52,795 bases of DNA, taken from NCBI GenBank assembly GCA_028821405.1, contig JAPPGK010000029.1, positions 1 through 52,795 of the forward strand. Direction: 5' to 3'. The translations under genes and the position numbers were made by a program. Under the pieces are notes generated by a model that saw nothing but the letters and a program-made list of their open reading frames with translations, was not told the DNA's origin and made no database searches. Positions within the stretch are counted from its first letter, which is position 1. Every line of letters starts with the position of its first letter. Positions 34,665 to 43,172 of the stretch are shown here, one piece after another. Source of the DNA: Gammaproteobacteria bacterium (GTDB lineage: Bacteria > Pseudomonadota > Gammaproteobacteria > Pseudomonadales > Azotimanducaceae).

Positions 34665-35713
34665 CCCGCGCGTCCTTTTTCGACGACCTCCTCCACGACC
34701 TCGGGTCCGGACGGCATGGTCGGGGCACCGTCCCGCGAAGCCCGCGCATAGGCGTCGACGATGCGCTTGACGAGGGGATGGCGCACCACATCCTTCGACG
34801 CGAAATGGGTGAAACTCAACCCTTCGATGTCCTTCAGCACGTCGAGCACATGCACGAGCCCCGACGGCCTGCCCTGCAGGTCGATCTGGGTGATGTCGCC
34901 GGTCACGACCGCGGTGGAGCCGAATCCGATGCGAGTCAGGAACATCTTCATCTGCTCGATGGTGGTGTTCTGGCTCTCGTCCAGGATGATGAACGAGCCG
35001 TTCAGCGTTCGACCGCGCATGAACGCCAACGGCGCGACCTCGATGATGTTCCGCTCGATGTACTTGTTGACCCGCTCCACGCCCAGCATCTCGTAGAGCG
35101 CGTCGTAGAGGGGGCGCAGGTACGGATCGATCTTCTGGGCCAGATCACCGGGCAGGAAACCCAGTTTCTCGCCCGCTTCGACCGCCGGCCGCACCAGCAG
35201 GATGCGATTCACGGCGTGGTTCTCCAGCGCCTCCACCGCGCAGGCAACCGCGAGGTAGGTCTTGCCCGTGCCCGCGGGACCGACGCCGAAGTTCAGGTCG
35301 TTGGTCCGGATCACCTCGACGTAGCGGCGCTGGTTCGCACCCCGGGGTTTGACGGTCTTCTTGCGGGTCGTGACGATCACGTCCTGCGCGGAAACCGGCT
35401 CGGCGGCCGCCATCATCTCCTCGACCCCCGACTCCTGGAGGAACAGGTGCACCGTATCCGCGTCCAGCGTCTCGCGCTCGCGGGTCTCGACATAAAGGCG
35501 GGACAAAAGGGCACCCCCCGCCTGCACGCGTCGTTCCGGCCCGGAGAGCCAGAAGGCGTTGCCGCGGTTCTTGATCCGGATGCCGAGCCGGTGTTCGAGG
35601 TGTTTGAGGTTCTGGTCGAACGGGCCGCACAAAGCGGCCAAACGGCGGGAATCGTCGGGTTCCAGGGTGACGGTCGTGGTGAGGGCCACGACGCGCGACG
35701 AGTCGTCTGTCAA
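34661..35713 (-). CDS. ybeZ: PhoH-family ATPase YbeZ
   Basis: A 350-residue PhoH-type ATPase/RNA helicase-like protein, partner of YbeY. It has an N-terminal KH-like region, then the nucleotide-binding core with Walker A GPAGTGKT (145-152), [18 protein letters not shown] and a Walker B region [11 protein letters not shown]. The end, [22 protein letters not shown], is characteristic. The start is uncertain: the first codon at 35713 is a TTG without a clear ribosome site, and a GTG eight codons later is possible. The stop overlaps ybeY. Confidence 0.93.
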   Translation of the reverse strand: MTDDSSRVVALTTTVTLEPDDSRRLAALCGPFDQNLKHLEHRLGIRIKNRGNAFWLSGPERRVQAGGALLSRLYVETRERETLDADTVHLFLQESGVEEMMAAAEPVSAQDVIVTTRKKTVKPRGANQRRYVEVIRTNDLNFGVGPAGTGKTYLAVACAVEALENHAVNRILLVRPAVEAGEKLGFLPGDLAQKIDPYLRPLYDALYEMLGVERVNKYIERNIIEVAPLAFMRGRTLNGSFIILDESQNTTIEQMKMFLTRIGFGSTAVVTGDITQIDLQGRPSGLVHVLDVLKDIEGLSFTHFASKDVVRHPLVKRIVDAYARASRDGAPTMPSGPEVVEEVVEKGRAG

Positions 35714-35802
35714 ATGGTTATGTGGAGGTGTGTCCCTATGGCGCCAAGCATAGCCCGCTTTGTAGCGCTGTCAATCGCCGTCAAACCGCCGTCAATGGCG
35801 TG

Positions 35803-36009
35803 TCAGATTGAATCGTCGCTCGGCGGCGGCTTGATGACGGCCCAGACGAGCGCGGCCACCCAGCCGAGCAAACTCCATCCCAGAAACAGGTTGAGTAGGA
35901 AGATGGCCATCGTGTTGTGGTGGTTCCTGACCTTCGCGACGATGGTCGGGATGAAGTACACCGACACGGCGACGATGAAGAACACGATCAAGATGCTCGC
36001 TTCCGACAT
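35803..36009 (-). CDS. Small superinfection-immunity-type membrane protein
   Basis: A 68-residue protein made of two membrane helices (ILIVFFIVAVSVYFI, then AIFLLNLFLGWSLLGWVAALVWAV) and a short polar tail. The LLNLFLGWSLLGWVAALVWA signature fits the family named after phage T4 Imm (superinfection immunity). Most chromosomal members have no demonstrated function. It lies between miaB and ybeZ on the same strand, 51 nt after miaB and 89 nt before ybeZ, where these genes are usually adjacent. A role in phage exclusion cannot be concluded from the name. Confidence 0.75.
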   Translation of the reverse strand: MSEASILIVFFIVAVSVYFIPTIVAKVRNHHNTMAIFLLNLFLGWSLLGWVAALVWAVIKPPPSDDSI

Positions 36010-36060
36010 TGCCTGTTCCCTCCTGCTGCTGTGTTTCGACCGTTTCCGCTTCGGCGGAAC

Positions 36061-37398
36061 CTAAGACGACCCAATGCCGAGGCGCCCACGCAGCGAGTTC
36101 GGCAGTGCCTCGGTGACCTCGACCACCGCGAAGTCGCCGATGTACGCGGTGGCCGCGGGTTCCGGCGCGGGAAAGTTCACCACCCGGTTGTTCTCGGTTC
36201 GTCCGGCCAACTGACCGGGATCCCGTTTCGACCGCCCGGTGACCAGCACCCGTTGTCGGGTTCCCACCATCGCCTGGGCGTGGGCGGCTGCCTGACGCCG
36301 TAGCTGCGCCTGCAGTGCCGCGAGCCGCCGCTGCTTCACTTCCGCTGGGGTGTCGTCCGGCAACGACGCAGCCGGGGTCCCCGGTCTGGGGCTGTAGATG
36401 AAGCTGAAGCAAATGTCGTAGTCGAGTTCCTCGACGAGCTCGAGAGTCGCCTCGAAGTCGCGCTCCGTCTCGCCGGGGAAGCCTACGATGAAGTCCGAGG
36501 ACAGGCTGATGCCCGGCCTCGCCCGGCGCAGCGCGCGGATCTTCGACCGATATTCGAGGATCGTGTGACCGCGCTTCATCATGGCCAGTATGCGATCCGA
36601 ACCCGATTGCACGGGCAGGTGCAGGTGGCTCACGAGTTCGGGGATGTCCCGGTAGGCATCGATCAGCGTGGGCCGAAACTCCACCGGGTGCGAGGTCGTG
36701 AAGCGGATGCGGTCGATGCCATCGACCCTCGCCGCGTAGTGGATCAACTCGGCGAGGTCGGCTTGCCCACCGTCGATCTCGCCCCGGTAGGCGTTGACGT
36801 TCTGGCCGAGGAAGTTGATCTCCCGCACGCCTCGTCCGGCAAGCCCGACGACCTCCCGCATCACGCTGGACACCGCTCGCGAGACCTCTTCGCCCCGGGT
36901 GTAGGGCACCACGCAGAAGGTGCAGTACTTGCTGCAGCCCTCCATCACCGAGACGAAAGCCGAGGGACCGTCCACCCGGGGTTCGGGCAACCGGTCGAAT
37001 TTCTCGATCTCCGGGAAACTGATGTCCACCACCGGTGCCCGCTTGCGACGGCTCTCGTCGAACATCTCCGGTAGGCGGTGCAGCGTCTGCGGTCCGAACA
37101 CCAGGTCCACGTAGGGTGCCCGGACGGTGATCGCCTCGCCCTCCTGGCTCGCCACGCAACCGCCGACGCCGATGACGAGATCCGGCTTGTTGCGCTTCAA
37201 GGGCTTCCAGCGGCCAAGCTGGCTGAACACCTTCTCGGCCGCCTTCTCGCGCACCGAGCAGGTGTTGAGCAGCAGCATGTCCGCGTCCACGGGGTCATCC
37301 ACGAGGGTCGCGCCGTGACTCTCGCGCAGCACGTCCACCATGCGCGACGAGTCGTACTCGTTCATCTGGCAACCGTGTGTCTTGACGTAGAGTTTCAC
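36061..37398 (-). CDS. miaB: tRNA-2-methylthio-N6-dimethylallyladenosine synthase
   Basis: A 445-residue radical-SAM methylthiotransferase that modifies A37 of tRNAs reading UNN codons. The N-terminal cluster Cys occur in [18 protein letters not shown] and GVGGCVAS. The radical-SAM CxxxCxxC is [24 protein letters not shown]-type tail ([27 protein letters not shown]) binds tRNA. Length matches E. coli MiaB (474) closely. The start is a GTG at 37398. It heads the operon running to lnt and is divergent from the DUF1820 gene, so its promoter should lie in the 132-bp gap. Confidence 0.95.
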   Translation of the reverse strand: MKLYVKTHGCQMNEYDSSRMVDVLRESHGATLVDDPVDADMLLLNTCSVREKAAEKVFSQLGRWKPLKRNKPDLVIGVGGCVASQEGEAITVRAPYVDLVFGPQTLHRLPEMFDESRRKRAPVVDISFPEIEKFDRLPEPRVDGPSAFVSVMEGCSKYCTFCVVPYTRGEEVSRAVSSVMREVVGLAGRGVREINFLGQNVNAYRGEIDGGQADLAELIHYAARVDGIDRIRFTTSHPVEFRPTLIDAYRDIPELVSHLHLPVQSGSDRILAMMKRGHTILEYRSKIRALRRARPGISLSSDFIVGFPGETERDFEATLELVEELDYDICFSFIYSPRPGTPAASLPDDTPAEVKQRRLAALQAQLRRQAAAHAQAMVGTRQRVLVTGRSKRDPGQLAGRTENNRVVNFPAPEPAATAYIGDFAVVEVTEALPNSLRGRLGIGSS

Positions 37399-37530
37399 GG
37401 AATCGGCAGGTGTGTTCGGGAGGCGGGATTATAGCCGCGACAGGAAGTTGCGCCCGCCGAAGGCACCTTGCGCTTGAAATTGCCCAACCGATACCTATTA
37501 ATCGCAACACCGGTCTCATCGAGGGTGGAC

Positions 37531-37857
37531 ATGCCCCAGGATTCGCACATCTACCGGATCTACTTCCACAGTCATGGCCAGATCTACGAGGTCTACGCCC
37601 GGTCCTTCTACCAGAGCGACGTCTATGGCTTCGTCGTCATCGAGGACTACATCTTCGGCGAGCGCTCGCAGATGGTGATCGACCCCGCCGAGGACAAGCT
37701 GCGCTCCGAGTTCGAGACCGTTCAGCGCAGCTTCATCCCCATGCACGCGGTGATCCGGATCGACGAGGTGGAAAAGGAAGGCGTCGCCAAGATCACCGAC
37801 AGTTCCGGCAGCAACGTCACACCGTTCCCGATGCCCATCCCCGACAAGAAGATGTAG
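37531..37857 (+). CDS. DUF1820-family protein
   Basis: A 108-residue soluble protein (YRIYFHSHGQIYEVYARSFYQSDVYGFVVIEDYIFGE...IHRIDEVEKEG-type end) of the DUF1820 family, conserved across Gammaproteobacteria without a known function. The open frame begins earlier at 37468, but the ATG at 37531 is preceded by GAGGGTGG and gives the family N-terminus. It is divergent from miaB. A GTAGGGG-headed palindromic segment (37854-37890, with GGGCGCTACGGGCGCCC) begins at its stop codon. Confidence 0.85.
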   Translation: MPQDSHIYRIYFHSHGQIYEVYARSFYQSDVYGFVVIEDYIFGERSQMVIDPAEDKLRSEFETVQRSFIPMHAVIRIDEVEKEGVAKITDSSGSNVTPFPMPIPDKKM

Positions 37858-38052
37858 GGGACTCTATGGGGCGCTACGGGCGCCCATTGGGGACGGCATC
37901 TAGGTGGAGGCCCCCGGCACGGAACTCGCCCACGGGGGTTGCCTGTCAACCGACAGATAGCCCGAGCAGCACTGCTATGAGCGAGTCCCTACGGCCACAC
38001 CACCCGCGGTTACAATGACCCGCCGAACACACCCGGAGCGGCCTGACTCTCC

Positions 38053-39267
38053 ATGACCATCGTCATCGTCGGCGGCGGCCACGCCGCCGGGCAAGCCGCC
38101 GCCAGCCTGCGCCAGGAGAACTACGACGGCGCAATTCTGGTCATCGGCGAAGAGCCGCATATCCCCTATCAGCGACCGCCGTTGTCGAAGCAGTACCTGG
38201 CCGGGGAGTACGGGCTTGAGCGCGTTCATCTGAGGCCCGCCAAGTTCTACGACAGCAAGGACATCGCAGTACGGCGCGGTGTTCGCGTGGAGGCCATCGA
38301 TCGCGACGCGCAAGCCGTTTCGTGCAGCGACGGCGCCGATGTCGGCTACGACAAGCTGTTGCTCGCCACCGGGGCCCGGCCACGCAAACTCGACACGCCG
38401 GGGAATGACCTCCCGGGCATCCACTACCTGCGCACGATCGCCGACGCGGACGCCATCAAGGCGGATTTCCGGTCGGGCCGGCGGATCGCCATCGTGGGCG
38501 GCGGCTACATCGGCCTCGAGGTGGCCGCCGTGGCCACCGAGGCGGGGCTGAACGTCACGGTGCTGGAAATGGAGGACCGCATCCTGCAGCGGGTGACGAC
38601 GCCGACGATGTCGGCCTTCTACCAGGAAATCCACAGCGAGAAGGGCGTGGCGGTAAGGACCGGGATGCGGGCCGAGTCCTTTGCCGGTACGGATCGCCTG
38701 ACCGGCGTTGTCTGCGCGGGCGGCGAAGTCGTGCCGGCGGACCTCGCCGTGGTTGGCATCGGAATCCAGCCGAACGTCGAGCTCGCGGCCGCCGCCGGCC
38801 TCGACTGCGATGACGGCATTGTCGTCGACGAGCACACGCGGACAAGTGATCCGAACATTTTCGCGGCCGGTGACTGCACCAACCACCCGAATCCGGTTCT
38901 GGGTCGGCGGCTGCGCCTCGAGTCCGTACCCAACGCCATGGAGCAGTCCCGTGTCGCCGCCTCGAACCTGGCGGGCAAGGCGAAAGCGTATGCGAACGTG
39001 CCCTGGTTCTGGTCGGATCAGTACGAATTGAAGCTACAGATGGTCGGATTCGCCACCGAGGCCGAACGGCAGGTGGTGCGCGGCGACCCCGGGACAAGGC
39101 GTTTCGCGGTCTTCTACTTCGACGGCGACACCTTGGTTGCGGCGGATGCGGTGAACAGCCCCCGCGAGTTCATGGCTGCACGGCAACTCGTGGGCAAGGC
39201 CGTGGATCCCGGCCAACTGGCAGACCCCGGTGTGGATTTGAGAACCGTGCTGCAAGCAACCCAATAG
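38053..39267 (+). CDS. FAD-dependent pyridine nucleotide-disulphide oxidoreductase (ferredoxin/rubredoxin reductase type)
   Basis: A 404-residue flavoprotein that would pass electrons from NAD(P)H to a small iron-sulphur partner. The FAD-binding start is IVIVGGGHAAGQAAASLR. The NAD(P)-binding fold is IAIVGGGYIGLEVAAVA (~145), with the second FAD motif TSDPNIFAAGDCTNH. PYQRPPLSKQYLAG and WFWSDQYELKLQMVG are signatures of putidaredoxin/rhodocoxin reductase relatives. No redox-active CxxxxC pair is present, in line with that subgroup. No ferredoxin or monooxygenase gene lies nearby, so the partner is unknown. A small membrane protein follows after 49 nt. Confidence 0.88.
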   Translation: MTIVIVGGGHAAGQAAASLRQENYDGAILVIGEEPHIPYQRPPLSKQYLAGEYGLERVHLRPAKFYDSKDIAVRRGVRVEAIDRDAQAVSCSDGADVGYDKLLLATGARPRKLDTPGNDLPGIHYLRTIADADAIKADFRSGRRIAIVGGGYIGLEVAAVATEAGLNVTVLEMEDRILQRVTTPTMSAFYQEIHSEKGVAVRTGMRAESFAGTDRLTGVVCAGGEVVPADLAVVGIGIQPNVELAAAAGLDCDDGIVVDEHTRTSDPNIFAAGDCTNHPNPVLGRRLRLESVPNAMEQSRVAASNLAGKAKAYANVPWFWSDQYELKLQMVGFATEAERQVVRGDPGTRRFAVFYFDGDTLVAADAVNSPREFMAARQLVGKAVDPGQLADPGVDLRTVLQATQ

Positions 39268-39316
39268 TGCGGGATCCCGAGGGATTCCCAGGCGTGAGAA
39301 ATCAAGGAGTACACCC

Positions 39317-39826
39317 ATGAAGCTAGCTTTCGGCATCCTGTTGACGGCGGTCGTACTGTTCGTCTTCGGCTACATCTACTGGATGGTGAATCCGCTCCCG
39401 AACCAGGCGATGAACAGCGCCCCCGATCCCAATGCCGCCGCGACCGCGGTAACGCAACAGTTCCCGGAATCCGGGGTGTACAACGTCATGCAGTCGGGAA
39501 CGAGCGCGATGGTCATCGTCAACCACGGCGTGGCCACCGAGGGCGCCGACCCGATGGCCATGGCCCGCGGCTTCATCCACTACCTGGTGGTCGCGGTCAT
39601 CCTCGCGATCATGCTGCCGAATGGCGCACGGGTGTCGGCGCACGTTCGGCGCGGGTTCATCGTGGGGCTGGCCGCCGTGGTCCTCATCGAGGGATCCGAC
39701 GTGATCTGGTGGGGATACGCCTGGGGGTGGAAGCTATGGGGTGCGGGCTACCACCTGCTCGTCTTCGTGATCGGCGCCTTGGTGCTGTCGAAGTTCCTGC
39801 CGCAGGACCCCGACCTCGTCGTGTGA
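39317..39826 (+). CDS. Unrecognised small integral membrane protein
   Basis: A 169-residue protein with about four hydrophobic helices: residues 4-24 (FGILLTAVVLFVFGYIYWMV), ~87-102 (YLVVAVILAIMLP), ~113-128 (FIVGLAAVVLIEGSDVIWW) and ~143-160 (HLLVFVIGALVLSKFL). A ~60-residue polar loop lies between helices 1 and 2. AAGGAG stands just upstream of the ATG. I do not recognise the family. It may share a transcript with the flavoprotein, but no functional link is visible. Confidence 0.7.
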   Translation: MKLAFGILLTAVVLFVFGYIYWMVNPLPNQAMNSAPDPNAAATAVTQQFPESGVYNVMQSGTSAMVIVNHGVATEGADPMAMARGFIHYLVVAVILAIMLPNGARVSAHVRRGFIVGLAAVVLIEGSDVIWWGYAWGWKLWGAGYHLLVFVIGALVLSKFLPQDPDLVV

Positions 39827-39870
39827 CGACGCCGGAGCGTACGGGCGGAACTCAAGCGCCGGTGACCGGG

Positions 39871-39896
39871 GGCGGGCGACCGCACGGGTCGCCGCC
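39871..39896. repeat. Intergenic palindromic repeat
   Basis: GGCGGGCGACC (39871-39881) and GGGTCGCCGCC (39886-39896) form a near-perfect inverted repeat with a short loop, related to the copy at 2371-2391. It sits in the 237-bp gap before the CULT gene. Confidence 0.55.
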
Positions 39897-40063
39897 ACGG
39901 GGGTCGGTGCGTTTGGTGCCGCGTAAAACGCGCCGTCGCAGGACCTCGACCTCGTGGTGGCCCATGGGAACGCTGGCGTTCGTTGGAAGTTATTGGATTT
40001 TTTGGCAATATCCAACCTTGGGTAGTCGGCATTCTTGCCCCAGGGACCGCTCAGGGAGGCAGC

Positions 40064-40453
40064 ATGAGCGACCAACGTGACGACCTGACCGGCCGGGACA
40101 CCGAGCTAGGTGTTGCCGAGGTCGTCGAGGAAGACACCAGGCCGAAAGAGGGCTTTCTCTTCTGTACGGCCTGTTCGCACCTGGTCGGCCACATCCAAGA
40201 CCGGATCGAGGTCAACGGTTCGTTTCTCCACACCTGCACCAACCCCTACGGCTACGTCCATCACTTCGGCTGCCACAGCGATGCCCACGGCTGTGCGATC
40301 AGCGGTCGTCACCATTCCGCCGATAGCTGGTTCAAGGGGTTCAGTTGGCGTTTGGCCAACTGCGGGAATTGCGACACCCACTTGGGGTGGCTGTTCGAAA
40401 GACCGGGCGAGCACTTCTACGGCCTCATTCTCGATCGCGTTCAAGCCGGCTGA
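40064..40453 (+). CDS. Stand-alone CULT-domain (cereblon-type ligand-binding) protein
   Basis: A 129-residue protein matching the CULT domain, the thalidomide-binding fold of eukaryotic cereblon that also occurs as single-domain bacterial proteins (for example Magnetospirillum MsCI4, ~124 residues). Zinc ligands are Cys34/Cys37 (FCTACSHL) and Cys100/Cys103 (NCGNCDTHLGW). The three tryptophans of the aromatic cage are present as Trp89 (DSWF), Trp95 (FSWR) and Trp109 (LGW). FLHTCTNPYGYVHHFGC is typical of the central part. The ATG at 40064 follows GGGAGG, while the frame opens earlier at 39983. The HAD gene starts 3 nt after the stop. The natural ligand in bacteria is not established. Confidence 0.88.
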   Translation: MSDQRDDLTGRDTELGVAEVVEEDTRPKEGFLFCTACSHLVGHIQDRIEVNGSFLHTCTNPYGYVHHFGCHSDAHGCAISGRHHSADSWFKGFSWRLANCGNCDTHLGWLFERPGEHFYGLILDRVQAG

Positions 40454-40456
40454 GCA

Positions 40457-41155
40457 ATGGCCGATCCAGCGGCGGCCGACTACGACGCCCTAACCTTCGA
40501 CTGCTACGGTACGCTGATCGACTGGGGCGCCGGTCTGGTCGGACACCTGCAGCCCCTGCTCCTCGAACGCGATGCGCACGTGATCGACGATTTCCTGCTC
40601 GAGTTCTTCGCCGAAACCGAGCCGGCGGTGCAACAGGACGGCGTGGCCTACGCCGACGTGCTCCGCGAAGTCCTGCGTCGCCTCGGCGAACGTCTCGCCT
40701 TCTCGCCCACCGAAGCGATGCTCGACGCCTTCGCCGATAGCGCCGGCGACTGGGCGCCGTTCCCGGATACCGTCGACGCCCTCGCGCGCCTCGGCAAGGC
40801 CGCGGACCTGGCGATCGTCTCGAACGTCGACAACGCCATCTTCCAACGGACCGCCGAAAAGCTCGGCACCGTGTTCAGGCATGTCATCACCGCGGAAGAC
40901 GTGGGCGCGTACAAACCGGATCGGCGAATGTTCGACGCTGCGCAGGAAGCCCTCGTCGGCGCCCGCATCCTGCACGTGGCGCAGAGCCTCTACCACGACA
41001 TCGCTCCAGCGAGCGAGCTCGGGTTCGACACGGTATGGATCCGGCGCGGCAACAACGCCGCCCGGCAGGCCAACGCAAGCCCTACCTGGACCTTCGATTC
41101 TCTCGCGGAGTTCACCGACGCCTTTATAGGAACCCCAGACGCCGGAGAGGGCTAA
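40457..41155 (+). CDS. HAD-superfamily hydrolase (haloacid dehalogenase type II-like)
   Basis: A 232-residue HAD phosphatase/dehalogenase. Motif I is FDCYGTLID (nucleophile Asp15), motif II AIVSNVDN, motif III AYKPDRRMFD. Motif IV reads HVAQSLYHDI, with a single Asp as in dehalogenase-like members. The helical cap lies between residues ~25 and 95. Substrate is not predictable from sequence: phosphate esters and haloacids are both possible. It starts 3 nt after the CULT gene, and its TAA is directly followed by the ATG of the pterin-synthase-like gene (TAAATG), so it may act in the same pathway. Confidence 0.85.
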   Translation: MADPAAADYDALTFDCYGTLIDWGAGLVGHLQPLLLERDAHVIDDFLLEFFAETEPAVQQDGVAYADVLREVLRRLGERLAFSPTEAMLDAFADSAGDWAPFPDTVDALARLGKAADLAIVSNVDNAIFQRTAEKLGTVFRHVITAEDVGAYKPDRRMFDAAQEALVGARILHVAQSLYHDIAPASELGFDTVWIRRGNNAARQANASPTWTFDSLAEFTDAFIGTPDAGEG

Positions 41156-41683
41156 ATGGCCGCAGGCTTGGAAGCACGCCGCGCCTCCATCGAACTCGCG
41201 AAGGAGGACATGCACTTTTCGGCCGCGCACTTCACGATCTTCTCGGCAGCCGAACGGGAAAACCTCCACGGCCACAACTTCTTCGTCGAGGCGCGCGCCA
41301 CCGGGCCCGTCGACGGCAACGGTTTGTGCTTCGACTATTCCGTGCTGAAGAGCCGACTGCGGGCACTGTGCGCCTCCCTGGACGAGACCCTGCTGCTCCC
41401 GGCGCAATCTCCACACCTCGAGATCGAGGAGGACGCCGATGGGCTGGTCGTCGCGTTCGCCGACGAGACGCTCCGGTTCCAACTCCGCGACGTGAAGCTC
41501 CTCCCGATCCGCAACGTTACCGTGGAGGAACTGGCGCACTGGTTTGCCCACGCGCTCGCCGACGACGAGGGTTTCGCTTCGCTGCCGATCGATGCGCTGA
41601 CGCTGCGGGTCTCGTCCGGCCCGGGGCAATGGGCCGAGGCCACCTGGTCGCCTCCTTCAGCCATCGGGGGCGAGTCGTCGTGA
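41156..41683 (+). CDS. 6-pyruvoyl-tetrahydropterin synthase/QueD-family protein lacking the usual Cys
   Basis: A 175-residue member of the PTPS/QueD fold, which acts on dihydroneopterin triphosphate or related pterins. Zinc ligands are His25 (FSAAHF), His38 and His40 (ENLHGHNFFVEA). LCFDYSVLKSRL, LDETLLLP and RNVTVEELAHWF follow the family pattern. In QueD a catalytic Cys precedes the HGH motif by four residues. Here that position is Arg34, with Glu35 next. PTPS-III enzymes that replace folate enzyme FolB use Glu near this position. The change may therefore mark another activity. It is coupled to the HAD gene upstream and the SDR gene downstream (GTGA overlap). Confidence 0.82.
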   Translation: MAAGLEARRASIELAKEDMHFSAAHFTIFSAAERENLHGHNFFVEARATGPVDGNGLCFDYSVLKSRLRALCASLDETLLLPAQSPHLEIEEDADGLVVAFADETLRFQLRDVKLLPIRNVTVEELAHWFAHALADDEGFASLPIDALTLRVSSGPGQWAEATWSPPSAIGGESS

Positions 41684-42375
41684 ACCTCGCCATCATCACC
41701 GGTGCGAGCGCGGGAATCGGCCTGGCAACCGCGGAGCGTTTTCTCGAGGGCGGCTACCGCGTGGTGAACCTGTCCCGGCGTCCGTGTCCGCTGCGCGACG
41801 TCGTGCACATGCGGTGCGACCTCGCGGACCCCGACTTGGTGGACTCGCTCAACCCCCAACTCACCCCACACCTCGAAGCGGCCAGCGAGGTCGCGCTGAT
41901 CCACAATGCCTCCCGCCTCGCCAACGACACCGCCGAGGGGACCCCGAGCGCCGACTTGCGCAGCGTCCTCGAAGTCAACGTGGTGGCCATCAACTCCCTC
42001 AACCGGGTGGCGGTTCCCCACATGGGTACCGGCTCGTGCATCCTCTTCGTGGCTTCGACCCTGGCCGAGAAGGCCGTCCCGGGAAGCTATTCCTACGTGA
42101 TCACGAAGCACGCCCAAGTGGGCATGATGCGCGCGCTGTGCCAGGACCTGGCGGGCACCGGCATTCACACGGCGTGCATCTGCCCCGGCTTCACCGACAC
42201 CGAGATGCTGCGCGACCACGTCCCGCCCGAGGCGATGGACGCGGTACGCGGCATGTCGGCCTTCAACCGATTGATCGATCCCGGCGAAATCGCGGGGACG
42301 CTTTTTTGGGCAACGAGGACGCCCGTCATCAACGGCAGCGTCATTCACGCAAACCTGGGCCAGATAGAGAGGTAG
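41680..42375 (+). CDS. Short-chain dehydrogenase/reductase
   Basis: A 231-residue SDR enzyme. The NAD(P)-binding TGASAGIGLA is at the N-terminus, the NNAG-type strand reads LIHNASR, and the catalytic Tyr-Lys pair is YVITK with Ser in FVASTLAEKA. CPGFTDTEML is the usual post-catalytic loop. The GTG at 41680 overlaps the stop of the pterin-synthase-like gene, fixing the start. Adjacent to a PTPS-like gene, a sepiapterin-reductase-like role in making a reduced pterin is plausible but not shown by any specific residue. The transporter gene starts 5 nt downstream. Confidence 0.88.
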   Translation: MNLAIITGASAGIGLATAERFLEGGYRVVNLSRRPCPLRDVVHMRCDLADPDLVDSLNPQLTPHLEAASEVALIHNASRLANDTAEGTPSADLRSVLEVNVVAINSLNRVAVPHMGTGSCILFVASTLAEKAVPGSYSYVITKHAQVGMMRALCQDLAGTGIHTACICPGFTDTEMLRDHVPPEAMDAVRGMSAFNRLIDPGEIAGTLFWATRTPVINGSVIHANLGQIER

Positions 42376-42380
42376 TCATC

Positions 42381-43172
42381 GTGGCCGATTTCAGAAAGCG
42401 GCGGCAGCGGGTGTTCCTGGTGTTGGCCGGCATATTCCTCGGCACGCTCGCGATGTTGAACATCCTGGGCATCAGTCGATTCATCGACTTTTCGTTCACG
42501 ATCTTCGGCTTGGAGATACCCATGGTGGTCGCGGTGGGCGTGCTGCCCTACCCGATCACGTTCATCTGCACCGATCTCATCAGCGAACTCTACGGCCGCA
42601 AACGCGCCACCGACGTCGTCTGGATGGGCCTGCTGCTCAACGTCTGGGTGATGTTCATCCTGTGGCTCGGGGGCGTCCTGCCCGGTACCGAACCGCTGGA
42701 TCCCGCGACCGGTGAGCTTATCCCCGACGACGCGGGGCGCCTGCCGGTGTACTTCGAGGTCCGCACCCTCGCCTTCGGCGCCGTCACGGCCTCGATGATC
42801 GCCTACCTGTTCGCGCAATGGTGCGACGTGCAGCTGTTCCACTTCTGGAAGTGGCTCACCGGGGGCCGTCATCTGTGGCTGCGCAACAACGGATCGACGC
42901 TGGTCAGCCAACTCGTCGACACGACCGCCGTTATCCTGATCACGCACTTCTACGCGCAGGCGCTGCCGATCGTCGACGGCGAGGCGCTGTGGCCCCAGCT
43001 GCTGACGTTCATCGCCTCCGGCTACGTCTTCAAGGTCGTCGTCGCCGTGGTCGATACGGGCCCCATCTACATCCTCGTGGGCTGGCTGCGGCCGTTTCTC
43101 GGCATCGCCCGGAACGAGGAGATCGGCCCCGGTGAAGATCCGGTCGTCGCCGCCAGCGACGCGCGCTATTGA
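42381..43172 (+). CDS. yhhQ: VUT-family queuosine-precursor transporter
   Basis: A 263-residue inner-membrane protein of the YhhQ/VUT family, which imports 7-deazaguanine precursors of queuosine. About six helices are visible (VFLVLAGIFLGTLAMLNILG, MVVAVGVLPYPITFICTDLISELYGRK, VVWMGLLLNVWVMFILWL, AFGAVTASMIAYLFAQWCDV, LVDTTAVILITHFYAQ, FIASGYVFKVVVAVVDTGPIYI). PITFICTDLISELYGRKRA and the QWCDVQLFHFWK segment are the family signatures. The GTG at 42381 has GAGAGG ~9 nt upstream. Its end overlaps the convergent luciferase-like gene by 7 nt. Placement after a PTPS/QueD-like gene fits pterin or deazaguanine metabolism. Confidence 0.88.
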   Translation: MADFRKRRQRVFLVLAGIFLGTLAMLNILGISRFIDFSFTIFGLEIPMVVAVGVLPYPITFICTDLISELYGRKRATDVVWMGLLLNVWVMFILWLGGVLPGTEPLDPATGELIPDDAGRLPVYFEVRTLAFGAVTASMIAYLFAQWCDVQLFHFWKWLTGGRHLWLRNNGSTLVSQLVDTTAVILITHFYAQALPIVDGEALWPQLLTFIASGYVFKVVVAVVDTGPIYILVGWLRPFLGIARNEEIGPGEDPVVAASDARY

